64,000 nucleotides of DNA from Niastella populi (GTDB lineage: Bacteria; Bacteroidota; Bacteroidia; Chitinophagales; Chitinophagaceae): NCBI RefSeq assembly GCF_002078015.1, contig NZ_LWBP01000188.1, positions 310,001 through 374,000 on the forward strand, read 5' to 3'. Each line of letters begins with the position of its first letter. The first letter of the stretch is position 1. A model generated the notes under the pieces. It was not told the origin of the DNA and did no database searches. It saw only the letters and a program-made list of their open reading frames with translations. Positions 52,838 through 61,431 of this stretch are shown in pieces. Made by a program: the position numbers and the translations under genes.

Positions 52838-53770
52838 ATGCTAAAAGTTACACTGGCGCTAACTTTTTTAATGATAACGTTTACCTGCCTGGCGCAGGAT
52901 AAAACCGTACAGGAACTAAGGGGCGAATTAGCAAAAGCGATCAAAAAGGAGGCAAGCGATACTACAGTCAAAACCTGGAAAACAGGCGGTATGTTCAATG
53001 CCACTGTAGGGCAAACCTCGCTCTCCAACTGGGCGGCCGGCGGCGATCAGTTCTCCTTTAATTCGAATGGGTTGCTGAACGCATTTGCATTTTATAAAAA
53101 AGGCATTCATTCCTGGGACAATAACATAGACCTGGAAATCGGGTATATTAACTCCACTTCACTGGGCACCCGTAAAACCAACGACCGCATAGATGTATTG
53201 TCAAAGTACGGTTGCCAGCTCTTTGATCATATGTTCCTGACCGGGCTGTTTAACTTCCGCTCACAATTCACAGACGGGTATACTTATCCTAATGATACCA
53301 CCAAAATAAAACAGTCGACATTTATGGCGCCGGCCTATGTGATCGTTGCGGCGGGTATGGACTGGAAACCCAGTACAACATTTTCGCTGTTCCTTTCACC
53401 CATCACTACGCGCTGGGTAATTGTACGTGATGATGAATTATCGGCTAAAGGCGCTTATGGCGTAGATACCGGCAAAACCTCACGTAATGAGATCGGTGCT
53501 TATTTAACAGCCACCGTAAACCGCGAGATCATAAAAAATTTAACCTACAAGGCCAAGCTCGATCTGTTCTCCAACTACAAACACAATCCCGAAAACATCG
53601 ACCTGTTCATGACCAACCTGCTATCCATGAATGTGTACAAAGGTTTTTCCTTTAATGTCGGCGTTGACATGGTTTATGACGACGATGTGAAGACCTTTGG
53701 AAAAGACAAAAATGCGGCCCGGTTGCAGGTAAGGCAGTTTATTGGCATTGGCTATCAGCGGAAATTCTAA
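52838..53770 (+). CDS. DUF3078 domain-containing exported protein
   Basis: 310 residues with a signal peptide (LALTFLMITFTCLAQ, cleavage near 20). The pattern KTGGMFNATVGQTSLSNWAAGGDQFSFNSNG then YKKGIHSWDNNIDLEIGYINS is typical of DUF3078, predicted beta-rich proteins of the Bacteroidota envelope, often compared to outer-membrane barrels. It ends in an aromatic-containing strand with a terminal phenylalanine (GIGYQRKF), as in barrel proteins. Function unknown. Confidence 0.88.
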   Translation: MLKVTLALTFLMITFTCLAQDKTVQELRGELAKAIKKEASDTTVKTWKTGGMFNATVGQTSLSNWAAGGDQFSFNSNGLLNAFAFYKKGIHSWDNNIDLEIGYINSTSLGTRKTNDRIDVLSKYGCQLFDHMFLTGLFNFRSQFTDGYTYPNDTTKIKQSTFMAPAYVIVAAGMDWKPSTTFSLFLSPITTRWVIVRDDELSAKGAYGVDTGKTSRNEIGAYLTATVNREIIKNLTYKAKLDLFSNYKHNPENIDLFMTNLLSMNVYKGFSFNVGVDMVYDDDVKTFGKDKNAARLQVRQFIGIGYQRKF

Positions 53771-53831
53771 ATATTTGATTTTTAAGGGCTGGCGATGAGT
53801 TCAATAACCCGAAAATAGCGAAGCCCAATCC

Positions 53832-53866
53832 CGGAACCAGGTAACCGGGAACCTGGTAACTGAAAA
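53832..53866 (+). repeat. Heptamer array (CGGGAAC/CTGGTAA type)
   Basis: CGGAACC, AGGTAAC, CGGGAAC, CTGGTAA, CTGAAAA, period 7. A separate CTGCCGGC / GCCGGCAG hairpin lies at about 53960-53986 before scpA. Confidence 0.75.
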
Positions 53867-54008
53867 GAAACTTCCTTTTCACAACTTATATACAAAATCG
53901 GGGAACGCTGGCTTCTGATTTCCTCCGATTGTTTTTTTGGCGTAGGTTTGTTGGCTCCCGCTGCCGGCAGGGATTTCGCCGGCAGGGCAGGAAAAAAATC
54001 AGCAACAA

Positions 54009-54833
54009 GTGAGTCAACCATCGTATCAGATCAAGTTACCGCAGTTTGAAGGTCCGTTCGACCTGTTACTGTTCTTCATTGAACGGGATGAACTGGATAT
54101 TTATAATATTCCTATCAGTAATATCATCAAGGATTTCCTTGACTATATTCATGGCCAGGAGCAGTTGAACATAGAGCTTTCGAGCGAGTTCATTTTGTTC
54201 GTATCAACGCTTATGCGTATTAAGGCCCGCATGTTGCTTCCCCGTAAAGAGCTGGATGCGCAGGGCAATGAAATAGATCCCCGCCAGGAACTGGTTGACA
54301 AGATCCTTGAGTACAAACGCTTTAAGGAAGCATCGGCCAGGATGGCTGAAATGGAAGCCATTCGCATGCTGATGGTGCGCCGTGGCAACCTCGCCAAAGA
54401 AATTGCCGCCATTGGTGAAGAAAGTGGAGAGGGAACTGAAATTCAAACCATTACGCTTTTCAAATTGATGAAAACATTTGAGAAGGTAATGAAACGCGTT
54501 GACCAGCGGAATGTGAAGCCCGTGCATACAGTTGTGAAATACAACTATACCATGGAAGAAAGCCGCCATTATGCATTGGAAACGGTGAAAAAAGAAAAGG
54601 TAATGGCGTTTGAAAAAGTATTCGACATTTGTAAAGACCGTATACACGCCATCTTTTTATTCCTTTCGGTGCTGGAGCTTATTCAAATGAAGTACATGAC
54701 CATTATGGTTGGTGAAGGCCGCAACAACTTCCTGGTTGAATGGAACGAGAACTGGGAGCAGGATATTGATCCCAATCAGCCGCCGATCAATCCTGATGAC
54801 GATCCTGACAGACAACCGGAATCGGTATTATAA
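54009..54833 (+). CDS. scpA: Segregation and condensation protein A
   Basis: Kleisin of the SMC-ScpAB complex that compacts and segregates chromosomes. GTG 54009 is chosen because it gives SYQIKLPQFEGPFDLLLFFIERDELDIYNIPIS, the conserved N-terminus. The 274 residues include LNIELSSEFILFVSTLMRIKARMLLP (about 51-76) and a C-terminal winged-helix part (VMAFEKVFDICKDRIHAIFLFLSVLELIQ). scpB and smc are not in the window. The TAA stop lies in an octamer array. Confidence 0.95.
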   Translation: MSQPSYQIKLPQFEGPFDLLLFFIERDELDIYNIPISNIIKDFLDYIHGQEQLNIELSSEFILFVSTLMRIKARMLLPRKELDAQGNEIDPRQELVDKILEYKRFKEASARMAEMEAIRMLMVRRGNLAKEIAAIGEESGEGTEIQTITLFKLMKTFEKVMKRVDQRNVKPVHTVVKYNYTMEESRHYALETVKKEKVMAFEKVFDICKDRIHAIFLFLSVLELIQMKYMTIMVGEGRNNFLVEWNENWEQDIDPNQPPINPDDDPDRQPESVL

Positions 54834-54870
54834 TGTGATAATTCGATAATGTGATAATGTGATAATGAAT
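54831..54870 (+). repeat. Octamer array starting on the scpA stop codon
   Basis: TAATGTGA, TAATTCGA, TAATGTGA, TAATGTGA, TAATGAAT; the first TAA is the scpA stop. Confidence 0.85.
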
Positions 54871-54964
54871 GCAGGCTTTGGTGAGTGTTTCACATGAACG
54901 CTATAATATTTAACTGCCTTTGCCTCGTGGTAAAGGCAGTTTTGTTTTCAGGTGCAGCGGTTCA

Positions 54965-55603
54965 TTAGTTTTGATCAAAAGTAAACAGCAACATGGGCTT
55001 TGAGGAACTATCGATCATAGCGGCCAGCTTTTTCAGAAATGCAGCCGATACGGTAGGACAGCCATCGCTTTGACAAATGGGTAACGGATCAACTTCTCCT
55101 TTGGGCACACAACTATGCGAATGCAAAACCACAAACCGCTTAAAGGCATTGCTGTTGGTTGAATCGAGCCCATGTAACTTATACGCCAGCCCGAACCTGC
55201 CCTGGTAATGGTTTCCGATCTTATACTTTCCCAAAGAGGTACAGCCACAACCGATGGTATTGCCGTACTTCCGGCCTTTCAACCATTCCTGGTTACAACG
55301 GCCATGCGCTGCCAGTCCGGCATCGAGAACAACATCCTTTTGCAAATCGTAAACAAAGAGCCGGTTCTTACCCGATTCAATGCTCATATCTGCCAGTAAA
55401 CAGGTTTTGGTATTATACCCATGTTTTTTTGCATAAGAGAGTAAGGGCTTTGCATGAAGGGACAACCGGGTCAATAGTTTTTTATTCGAATCATCGGTTA
55501 CTGTATGATGTGTTTTGCGTTTGATCTTTGAATAATACCAGCCCGCGCCTGCCAGCAGTATAAAAAACAGCAGGCCAATGGTAGTGAGAATGATGCGTTT
55601 CAT
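54965..55603 (-). CDS. L,D-transpeptidase catalytic domain protein (YkuD_2-like)
   Basis: Probable peptidoglycan L,D-transpeptidase. 212 residues with an N-terminal membrane anchor or uncleaved signal (IILTTIGLLFFILLAGAGWYY, about 4-24). The catalytic domain spans about 60-205 and carries the active-site histidine in VVLHSHSCVP (about 160) and the cysteine in SDGCPTVS (about 182). The order H, then S-x-G-C fits the murein L,D-transpeptidase type found in Bacteroidota and Proteobacteria. Monocistronic by context. Confidence 0.85.
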   Translation of the reverse strand: MKRIILTTIGLLFFILLAGAGWYYSKIKRKTHHTVTDDSNKKLLTRLSLHAKPLLSYAKKHGYNTKTCLLADMSIESGKNRLFVYDLQKDVVLDAGLAAHGRCNQEWLKGRKYGNTIGCGCTSLGKYKIGNHYQGRFGLAYKLHGLDSTNSNAFKRFVVLHSHSCVPKGEVDPLPICQSDGCPTVSAAFLKKLAAMIDSSSKPMLLFTFDQN

Positions 55604-55682
55604 GGTGAAAGGGTTGTGCGTACAGAGACGCTGACATAACGGAAATCCATACTGAAAATGAGCGGAACGGTGTTAAAGATTA

Positions 55683-55779
55683 GTTACTAGGTACCAGTTA
55701 CCGGGTACCAGATTCCGGGGCTTTAATTTCGGACAGTTTGATTTTTTTCGGCGTCTTGCAACCGGCAACTGGTAACCGG
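55683..55779. repeat. Inverted heptamer arrays (GGTACCA/TAACCGG type)
   Basis: Left array 55683-55717: GTTACTA, GGTACCA, GTTACCG, GGTACCA, GATTCCG. Right array 55759-55779: CAACCGG, CAACTGG, TAACCGG. ACCAGTTACCGG in the left pairs with the right at 11 of 12 positions. The loop (about 40 bases) is AT-rich and empty. Confidence 0.8.
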
Positions 55780-55791
55780 TTACAAAATAAA

Positions 55792-55815
55792 AGACCCCGA
55801 CTATCGCCAGGGTCT
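55792..55815 (-). terminator. Terminator after dxs
   Basis: On the minus strand AGACCC pairs with GGGTCT around a 12-base loop, followed by TTTTATTTT. It lies 23 bp after the dxs stop. Confidence 0.8.
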
Positions 55816-55838
55816 CATATGAATAACTTTCGATATTT

Positions 55839-57770
55839 CTATCCTAACAACTGAGTCACCGTAATCTTTCCTTTCATCATTGAGCGAACGGTTTCTGCAA
55901 TGGCCTGCGCATCATAATGGCATTCATTGTACAGTTCTTTGGGGGTGCCGTGTTCAACAATACGGTCGGGAATGCCCAGTATTTTCACTTCGGCTTTGTA
56001 GTTGTGTTCTGCCATAAACTCAAGGATGGCGCTGCCAAAACCACCTGTAACTGTACCGTCTTCAACCGTAACAACTTTGTCGTACCTGCTGAATACTTCG
56101 TGCAGTAAGGCTTCGTCGAGCGGTTTAACAAAGCGCATATCGTAATGCGCGGGGTTCAGGCCGTCCATCTTTAATTCCCGAATGGCGGTAGTGGCAAAAT
56201 TGCCGGGATGGCCAATGGTAAGAATGGCCACATCCTGCCCGTCTTTGATCTTTCTGCCTTTGCCGACAGGAATTTCCTCAAAAGGAGTTTTCCATTCGGG
56301 CATTACGCCTTGTCCACGCGGATAGCGGATAACAAATGGCCAGTCCATACTATCGAGCTGGGCGGTGTACATGAGGTTTCGCAGTTCGCTTTCGTTCATT
56401 GGTGCGCTGATAACCATATTCGGAATGCAACGCATATAAGCGATGTCGTATGCTCCGTGGTGAGTAGGGCCATCTTCGCCAACCAGACCGGCGCGGTCGA
56501 GCACCAATACTACCGGCAGCTTTTGAATGGCTACATCATGCACTACCTGGTCGTAGGCGCGTTGCATAAATGACGAGTAAATATTACAGAACACCCGCAT
56601 GCCCTGTGTGGCCATGCCGGCGCTAAGCGTTACGGCATGTTGTTCGCAAATGCCCACGTCGAATGCGCGGTCGGGCATTTTATCCATCATGAATTTGAGC
56701 GAAGAACCGGAAGGCATGGCGGGTGTTACGCCAAAGATCTTATCGTTCTTTTCTGCCAGTTCAATGATGGTATGTCCGAAAACATCCTGGTATTTGGGCG
56801 GCTGCGGCGTGTCGAATTTCTTTTTATAAATTTCACCGGTGATCTTATCGAACAGTCCGGGCGCATGCCACAGGGTTTGTTCTTTTTCAGCCAGGGCGTA
56901 GCCCTTTCCTTTGGTGGTGATCACATGCAATAACTTGGGCCCGGGAATGTTTTTGAGATCCTGTAACGTATCAACCAGTTTGGTAATGTTATGCCCGTCT
57001 ATAGGACCGAAGTAGCGCAGCTTTAAAGCTTCAAACAGGTTACTGCTTTTGTTCACGAAGCCTTTTATACTATGCTCGAGCTTGCTCGCCATTTCGCGGG
57101 TAAAGTTCTTACCGATAGGCAATTTGCCCAGCGCCTTCCAGATATCGTCTTTCAGGCGGTTATAGGTATGAGAAGTAGTGATATCGGTTAAATATTCTTT
57201 CAGCGCGCCCACATTGGGGTCGATGCTCATGCAGTTATCGTTGAGAATGATCAGCACGTCGGAATCGGCCACGCCGGCATGGTTCATGCCTTCGAAGGCC
57301 AGGCCGGCGGTTAAAGAGCCATCGCCAATAACCGCAACGGATTTGCGGTTCTCCCCCTTATATTTCGCAGCCATGGCCATGCCGAGGGCGGCGGAAATAG
57401 AGGTGGAGGAGTGGCCTACGCCAAAAGTATCGTATTCGCTTTCGCTGCGTTTGGGAAAACCACTGAGACCGTGATATTTACGATTGGTATGAAATTCCTC
57501 GCGGCGGCCGGTGATGATCTTATGGCCGTATGCCTGGTGACCTACATCCCATACCAGTTGATCGTATGGGGTATTGTAGATATAATGCAATGCTACTGTA
57601 AGCTCAACCACACCCAAACTGGCGGCAAAATGACCTCCATGAACACTCACCACATCGATGATATATTGCCGTAATTCGTTACAAACCTGGTGTAACTGCT
57701 CTCTGCTCAAATGCTTAAGATCTGCTGGGGAATTGATGGTCGTCAACAATGGGCCGGGCGTGATCTCCAT
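55839..57770 (-). CDS. dxs: 1-deoxy-D-xylulose-5-phosphate synthase
   Basis: First step of the MEP isoprenoid pathway, joining pyruvate and glyceraldehyde 3-phosphate with thiamine diphosphate. The 643 residues match the family. Motifs: VHGGHFAASLGVVELTVALH (about 39-58), DVGHQAYGHKI, the TPP motif GDGSLTAGLAFEGMNHAG with DNCMSI, KGKGYALAE, FDVGICEQHAVTLSAGMA, and DRAGLVGEDGPTHHG. It has its own promoter and is divergent from the sensor kinase gene that follows. Confidence 0.98.
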   Translation of the reverse strand: MEITPGPLLTTINSPADLKHLSREQLHQVCNELRQYIIDVVSVHGGHFAASLGVVELTVALHYIYNTPYDQLVWDVGHQAYGHKIITGRREEFHTNRKYHGLSGFPKRSESEYDTFGVGHSSTSISAALGMAMAAKYKGENRKSVAVIGDGSLTAGLAFEGMNHAGVADSDVLIILNDNCMSIDPNVGALKEYLTDITTSHTYNRLKDDIWKALGKLPIGKNFTREMASKLEHSIKGFVNKSSNLFEALKLRYFGPIDGHNITKLVDTLQDLKNIPGPKLLHVITTKGKGYALAEKEQTLWHAPGLFDKITGEIYKKKFDTPQPPKYQDVFGHTIIELAEKNDKIFGVTPAMPSGSSLKFMMDKMPDRAFDVGICEQHAVTLSAGMATQGMRVFCNIYSSFMQRAYDQVVHDVAIQKLPVVLVLDRAGLVGEDGPTHHGAYDIAYMRCIPNMVISAPMNESELRNLMYTAQLDSMDWPFVIRYPRGQGVMPEWKTPFEEIPVGKGRKIKDGQDVAILTIGHPGNFATTAIRELKMDGLNPAHYDMRFVKPLDEALLHEVFSRYDKVVTVEDGTVTGGFGSAILEFMAEHNYKAEVKILGIPDRIVEHGTPKELYNECHYDAQAIAETVRSMMKGKITVTQLLG

Positions 57771-57789
57771 TTAATTGAAATTTTAGCGA

Positions 57790-57824
57790 CAAAAATACAT
57801 CTTTAAATCATGAGCCCTAACAAA
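57790..57824 (-). promoter_or_regulatory. Promoter of dxs
   Basis: Minus strand TTTG (57824-57821), 23 bp, TATTTTTG (57797-57790), matching the Bacteroidota consensus. The dxs ATG is 19 bp downstream. Confidence 0.6.
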
Positions 57825-57984
57825 GGCTGGATTTTAACAGAACAAAAAAACGTGCCGCGACCGGGAATATTCCGGCATGGGCAAAAAGGGGTGGAATTAC
57901 TGACAATTTCACTACTTTGTAGTGCCGGTAACCTATTTATACGGCCACATATCCTAAATACTGACCCCGAGCGGTCTAATTGCC

Positions 57985-57992
57985 TAGATTTG
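57985..57992 (+). promoter_or_regulatory. Candidate -7 box for the LytS-type kinase gene
   Basis: TAGATTTG fits TAnnTTTG, 17 bp before the kinase ATG. The -33 element is weak. Confidence 0.4.
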
Positions 57993-58009
57993 TTATAGTT
58001 CCAACAAGC

Positions 58010-59065
58010 ATGATGAAGAAGAGAATTTCATATTACTGGCTATGCCAGATCATAGGCTGGAGCGCCTATATAGTGTTGTTCATATTTTTTTACCTTACCC
58101 TGCGTACCCGCATACAGCCTTCTTTTTATCAGATGCTGGTTTCGGAAGCCTCGCTGGGGTTTATCATCACGCACATAATGCGTGCTTTTATCCAGAAGTA
58201 CAAGCTGGTTGATAAGCCGGTAAATGAACAGGTGATCTACATTATTCTGATCTCTATCATATTCACATTGATTTATGGTACCACCACGGCTAAGCTGGAA
58301 GAATGGCTTGAGTTTGAGTCGGAGAAACAGCGGCAGCTGACCTTTGTGAATAAAATGATCCGCATTTCGCTGGGGTATTTTTTTATCATCATTGTGTGGA
58401 ACCTGATCTATTTCGCGTACCACTATATCGTAAAAACCCGGCAGGCGCAGTTGGATAAGATCAGGCTTGAATCGCTGGTAAAAGAACTAGAATTAAAAAC
58501 CATAAAAGCGCATATCAACCCGCATTTCATTTTTAATGCGCTTAACAGTATCCGCGCCCTGATCGATGAAAATCCCAATCGCGCCCGTAATGCCATTACC
58601 GAGCTCAGCAATATTCTGCGCAGCAGTATGCAGGCCGAAAAAGTAGAAACGGTGCCTTTTGAGAAAGAACTGGGCATTGTGAAAGATTACCTGGCGCTGG
58701 AATATATCCGCTTTGAAGACCGGCTGAAAATAGAATACCAGATAGATGAAGATACGCTCGATCAACCGGTGCCGCCCATGATGCTGCAAACACTGGTAGA
58801 GAACGCCATTAAACACGGTATAGGCAAACAAATCGGGGGCGGACTGGTAAGAGTGATCTCCGATTTTAAAGAGAATTTCCACGAGCTGGTGGTGTTGAAT
58901 ACCGGTTACCTGAACGGGCATGTGCAGGATGGCGATGGTTTTGGGTTGTTCAGCACCAAAAACCGGTTACAGTTATTGTTTGGTGAAAAAGCTAACTTTG
59001 AAATAAAGCAAGTGGGATCTGATCTGGTGGAAGCCCGCATACTGATCCCTGTTGAAATAAAATAA
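58010..59065 (+). CDS. LytS-type sensor histidine kinase
   Basis: ATG 58010 (with a second ATG at 58013) gives MMKKRISYYWLCQIIGWSAYI, a typical start of this group; a possible earlier start lacks these features and overlaps the promoter. The 351 residues have four membrane helices (about 10-30, 42-60, 78-98, 120-142), a linker coiled coil, and the His_kinase domain with HINPHFIFNALNSIRA (phosphoacceptor near 171). PPMMLQTLVENAIKHGIGK forms the N-box and GFGLFSTKNRLQLLFG the G-box. The partner regulator gene follows 8 bp later. Confidence 0.93.
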   Translation: MMKKRISYYWLCQIIGWSAYIVLFIFFYLTLRTRIQPSFYQMLVSEASLGFIITHIMRAFIQKYKLVDKPVNEQVIYIILISIIFTLIYGTTTAKLEEWLEFESEKQRQLTFVNKMIRISLGYFFIIIVWNLIYFAYHYIVKTRQAQLDKIRLESLVKELELKTIKAHINPHFIFNALNSIRALIDENPNRARNAITELSNILRSSMQAEKVETVPFEKELGIVKDYLALEYIRFEDRLKIEYQIDEDTLDQPVPPMMLQTLVENAIKHGIGKQIGGGLVRVISDFKENFHELVVLNTGYLNGHVQDGDGFGLFSTKNRLQLLFGEKANFEIKQVGSDLVEARILIPVEIK

Positions 59066-59073
59066 AACCAGTT

Positions 59074-59808
59074 ATGATCAAAGCCATTATTATCGACGAC
59101 GAACGGCTGGCCAGAAGTGAGCTGCGCAAACTGCTTATGGACTTTCCTGAAATTGAAGTGGTGGCCGAAGCCAGCAATGCCGGCGAAGGTGTTGAAAAAA
59201 TTGAGAATATAAACCCCGATCTCATTTTTCTGGATATACAAATGCCGGGTAAAACCGGTTTCGATATGTTGTCGGAGCTTGACAAAGCGCCGCACGTTAT
59301 TTTCACAACAGCTTATGATGAGTATGCGTTGAAAGCATTTGAGGTGAACGCGCTCGATTACCTGTTGAAGCCCGTAGAGCCCAAACGCCTTGCCGATGCT
59401 ATTCAGAAGCTGCATTTGCAGGAAGAGCGGGAGCAGGGGCCCATGGTGCCTGTAAATTTTAACCGCAGTATTTTAAGCGAGAACGACCAGGTGTTTGTTA
59501 AAGACGGCGAGCGCTGCTGGTTTGTAAAGCTGAGCGATATCCGGTTGTTTGAAAGCGTTGGCAACTATGCCAAGGTTTACTTCGGTCCCAATAAACCGCT
59601 TATATTGAAATCATTGAACGCCCTGGAGGAAAGGCTCGATGAGAAAACTTTTTTCAGGGCCAACCGGAAGCATATAGTGAACCTGCGGCTGATAGATAAA
59701 ATTGAACCATATTTCAATGGCGGTCTGTTGCTGGAACTGAAAGGCGGGGAAAAGATAGAAGTGAGCCGCCGCCAAACGGTGAAGTTCAAGGAAATGATGA
59801 GCTTATAA
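59074..59808 (+). CDS. LytTR-type response regulator
   Basis: 244 residues. The receiver domain has D8/D9, phosphoacceptor D54 (LIFLDIQMPGKTGFD) and K104 (YLLKPVEPKRL). The LytTR DNA-binding domain is at about 140-240 (LSDIRLFESVGNYAKVYFG, then FFRANRKHIVNL and KIEVSRRQTVKFKEMM). It is cotranscribed with the kinase. Its stop codon opens a heptamer array. Confidence 0.95.
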   Translation: MIKAIIIDDERLARSELRKLLMDFPEIEVVAEASNAGEGVEKIENINPDLIFLDIQMPGKTGFDMLSELDKAPHVIFTTAYDEYALKAFEVNALDYLLKPVEPKRLADAIQKLHLQEEREQGPMVPVNFNRSILSENDQVFVKDGERCWFVKLSDIRLFESVGNYAKVYFGPNKPLILKSLNALEERLDEKTFFRANRKHIVNLRLIDKIEPYFNGGLLLELKGGEKIEVSRRQTVKFKEMMSL

Positions 59809-59848
59809 ATGCTAAATGCTGAATGCTAAATGCTGAAGGCTGAAAGCA
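59807..59848 (+). repeat. Heptamer array (AAATGCT/GAATGCT type) on a stop codon
   Basis: AAATGCT, AAATGCT, GAATGCT, AAATGCT, GAAGGCT, GAAAGCA. The first two bases are the end of the regulator's TAA. Confidence 0.85.
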
Positions 59849-60029
59849 TGAACCCGAAATTTCTGGCCCCCTAATTATAGTTGAAGTTCACAAGGGTTTA
59901 GCATGCAAAAATACTAACCCCATGGGTTTGGTAAGCAGAACAATCGCGAGTGAGCGTTCAGCCTTAGGCCTTCGGCGCTCAGCAAATATTAGCAGGCCTG
60001 TATTTGTTATGAAATCTCGAAAAATAAAT

Positions 60030-61310
60030 ATGCATCGCTACTTTATCCTTTTATTGCTGGCAAAGCAAACCGCTTATTGCCAGCATATCGATAAGATCAT
60101 TAATGCAAAGGAAGTTGAACGCATCGAGCGCATATTGAGCGCCGATGATATGGGCGGCCGTAAGATCTATACGCCCGGTATTGACAAGGCCGCTGCATTT
60201 ATTGCCGACGAATTCAAAAAGGCCGGTTTACAACCCGTAGCCGGAAAATCATACCTGCAGGAGTTCGCCATGCTGCGCATCAACCCCGTACAGGCCGGTG
60301 GTACATTGAACGGCAAACCGCTGGAAGAGCGGAACATTGCGGCTATTACAGCGAAAGAAGAGCTTTCTATCAACCAGGGTTCGGGTTACACAATGAAAGT
60401 GGTTCAGGCCAAAGATACGCTTGGCAGTATCGTTAGCCGTTTACAACGCACCGGCGGCGATCACCTGTTAATGGTCGATACCATTCACCGGGCGATGTTT
60501 GAAAGGCTGAAAAGAGGCGGCCGTTCGCAGTTTACCCCTAAAGGAAATATTGTGCTGGTAATGGCCAATGAAGAAGCGGGAGAATATTCCATACAGGTAA
60601 AACAAACCGTAAATGCCATGCCGCTGAAAAATGTGGTGGGTGTTTTACCGGGTAAATCAAAGAAGGAAGAATATGTGATCTTCAGCGGGCATTACGATCA
60701 TTTGGGTATTGGCCGTGCGAATGCGGCCGGTGACAGTATCTACAATGGCGCCAATGACGATGCAGCGGGTATAACAGCGGTCATCATGCTGGCTAATTAT
60801 TTCGCCAAAAAGAAAGACAATGAACGTACGCTCATCTTTGCTGCCTTCACTGCAGAAGAAAGCGGTGGTTTTGGTTCCACTTATTTTTCGCAACAGTACA
60901 ACCCCGACCAGGTAATGGCCATGTTCAATATTGAAATGATAGGCACTGAAAGTAAATGGGGCACCAATTCCGCATTTATAACGGGATATGAGAAATCTGA
61001 TATGGGTAAGATCCTGGAGAAAAACCTGGCGAATACCGCATTCAGGTTCTACCCCGATCCATATCCTACACAGCAGTTGTTTTACAGAAGCGATAACGCC
61101 ACGTTGGCGCGACTGGGAGTACCGGCGCATACCATTTCCACTTCGAAAATGGATAGTGAGAAGTATTATCATACGCAGGAAGACGAAATTGAAACGCTGG
61201 ATATGAACAATATGGCGGCCATTATAAGGGCCATTGCCATTAGTTCAACTACCATTGTGGCGGGGAAAGATACTCCTACGCGGGTGACAAGTGAGAGCTT
61301 GAAAAGGTGA
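60030..61310 (+). CDS. M28 family zinc aminopeptidase, secreted
   Basis: Periplasmic or secreted peptidase. ATG 60030 gives MHRYFILLLLAKQTAYCQ, a short signal peptide; ATG 60009 would add 7 polar residues. The 426 residues carry the two-zinc M28 site: FSGHYDHLG (His, about 220), NGANDDAAG (bridging Asp, about 240), FAAFTAEESGG (catalytic Glu and ligand Glu, about 274), NIEMIG and the late HTQEDEIETLD (His). The N-terminal part (IERILSADDMGGRKIYTPG) is the usual lead-in. Substrate not known. Confidence 0.92.
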   Translation: MHRYFILLLLAKQTAYCQHIDKIINAKEVERIERILSADDMGGRKIYTPGIDKAAAFIADEFKKAGLQPVAGKSYLQEFAMLRINPVQAGGTLNGKPLEERNIAAITAKEELSINQGSGYTMKVVQAKDTLGSIVSRLQRTGGDHLLMVDTIHRAMFERLKRGGRSQFTPKGNIVLVMANEEAGEYSIQVKQTVNAMPLKNVVGVLPGKSKKEEYVIFSGHYDHLGIGRANAAGDSIYNGANDDAAGITAVIMLANYFAKKKDNERTLIFAAFTAEESGGFGSTYFSQQYNPDQVMAMFNIEMIGTESKWGTNSAFITGYEKSDMGKILEKNLANTAFRFYPDPYPTQQLFYRSDNATLARLGVPAHTISTSKMDSEKYYHTQEDEIETLDMNNMAAIIRAIAISSTTIVAGKDTPTRVTSESLKR

Positions 61311-61421
61311 CCTGTTACCAGGTACCGGTTTCCGGTGGCCAGGCCCTAAATTTCTGTATTCCTGCCAATAATCAGGTTGCTTGTGTTTTCTGCCCGGTAA
61401 CCAGAAACCGGTAACCGGCAA
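61307..61421. repeat. Inverted heptamer arrays between convergent genes
   Basis: Left array 61307-61341: GTGACCT, GTTACCA, GGTACCG, GTTTCCG, GTGGCCA, covering the M28 gene's stop codon. Right array 61394-61421: CCGGTAA, CCAGAAA, CCGGTAA, CCGGCAA. TACCGGTTTC pairs perfectly, within 13 of 14. The loop is about 50 bases. Confidence 0.85.
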
Positions 61422-61431
61422 TTCGTCTACA

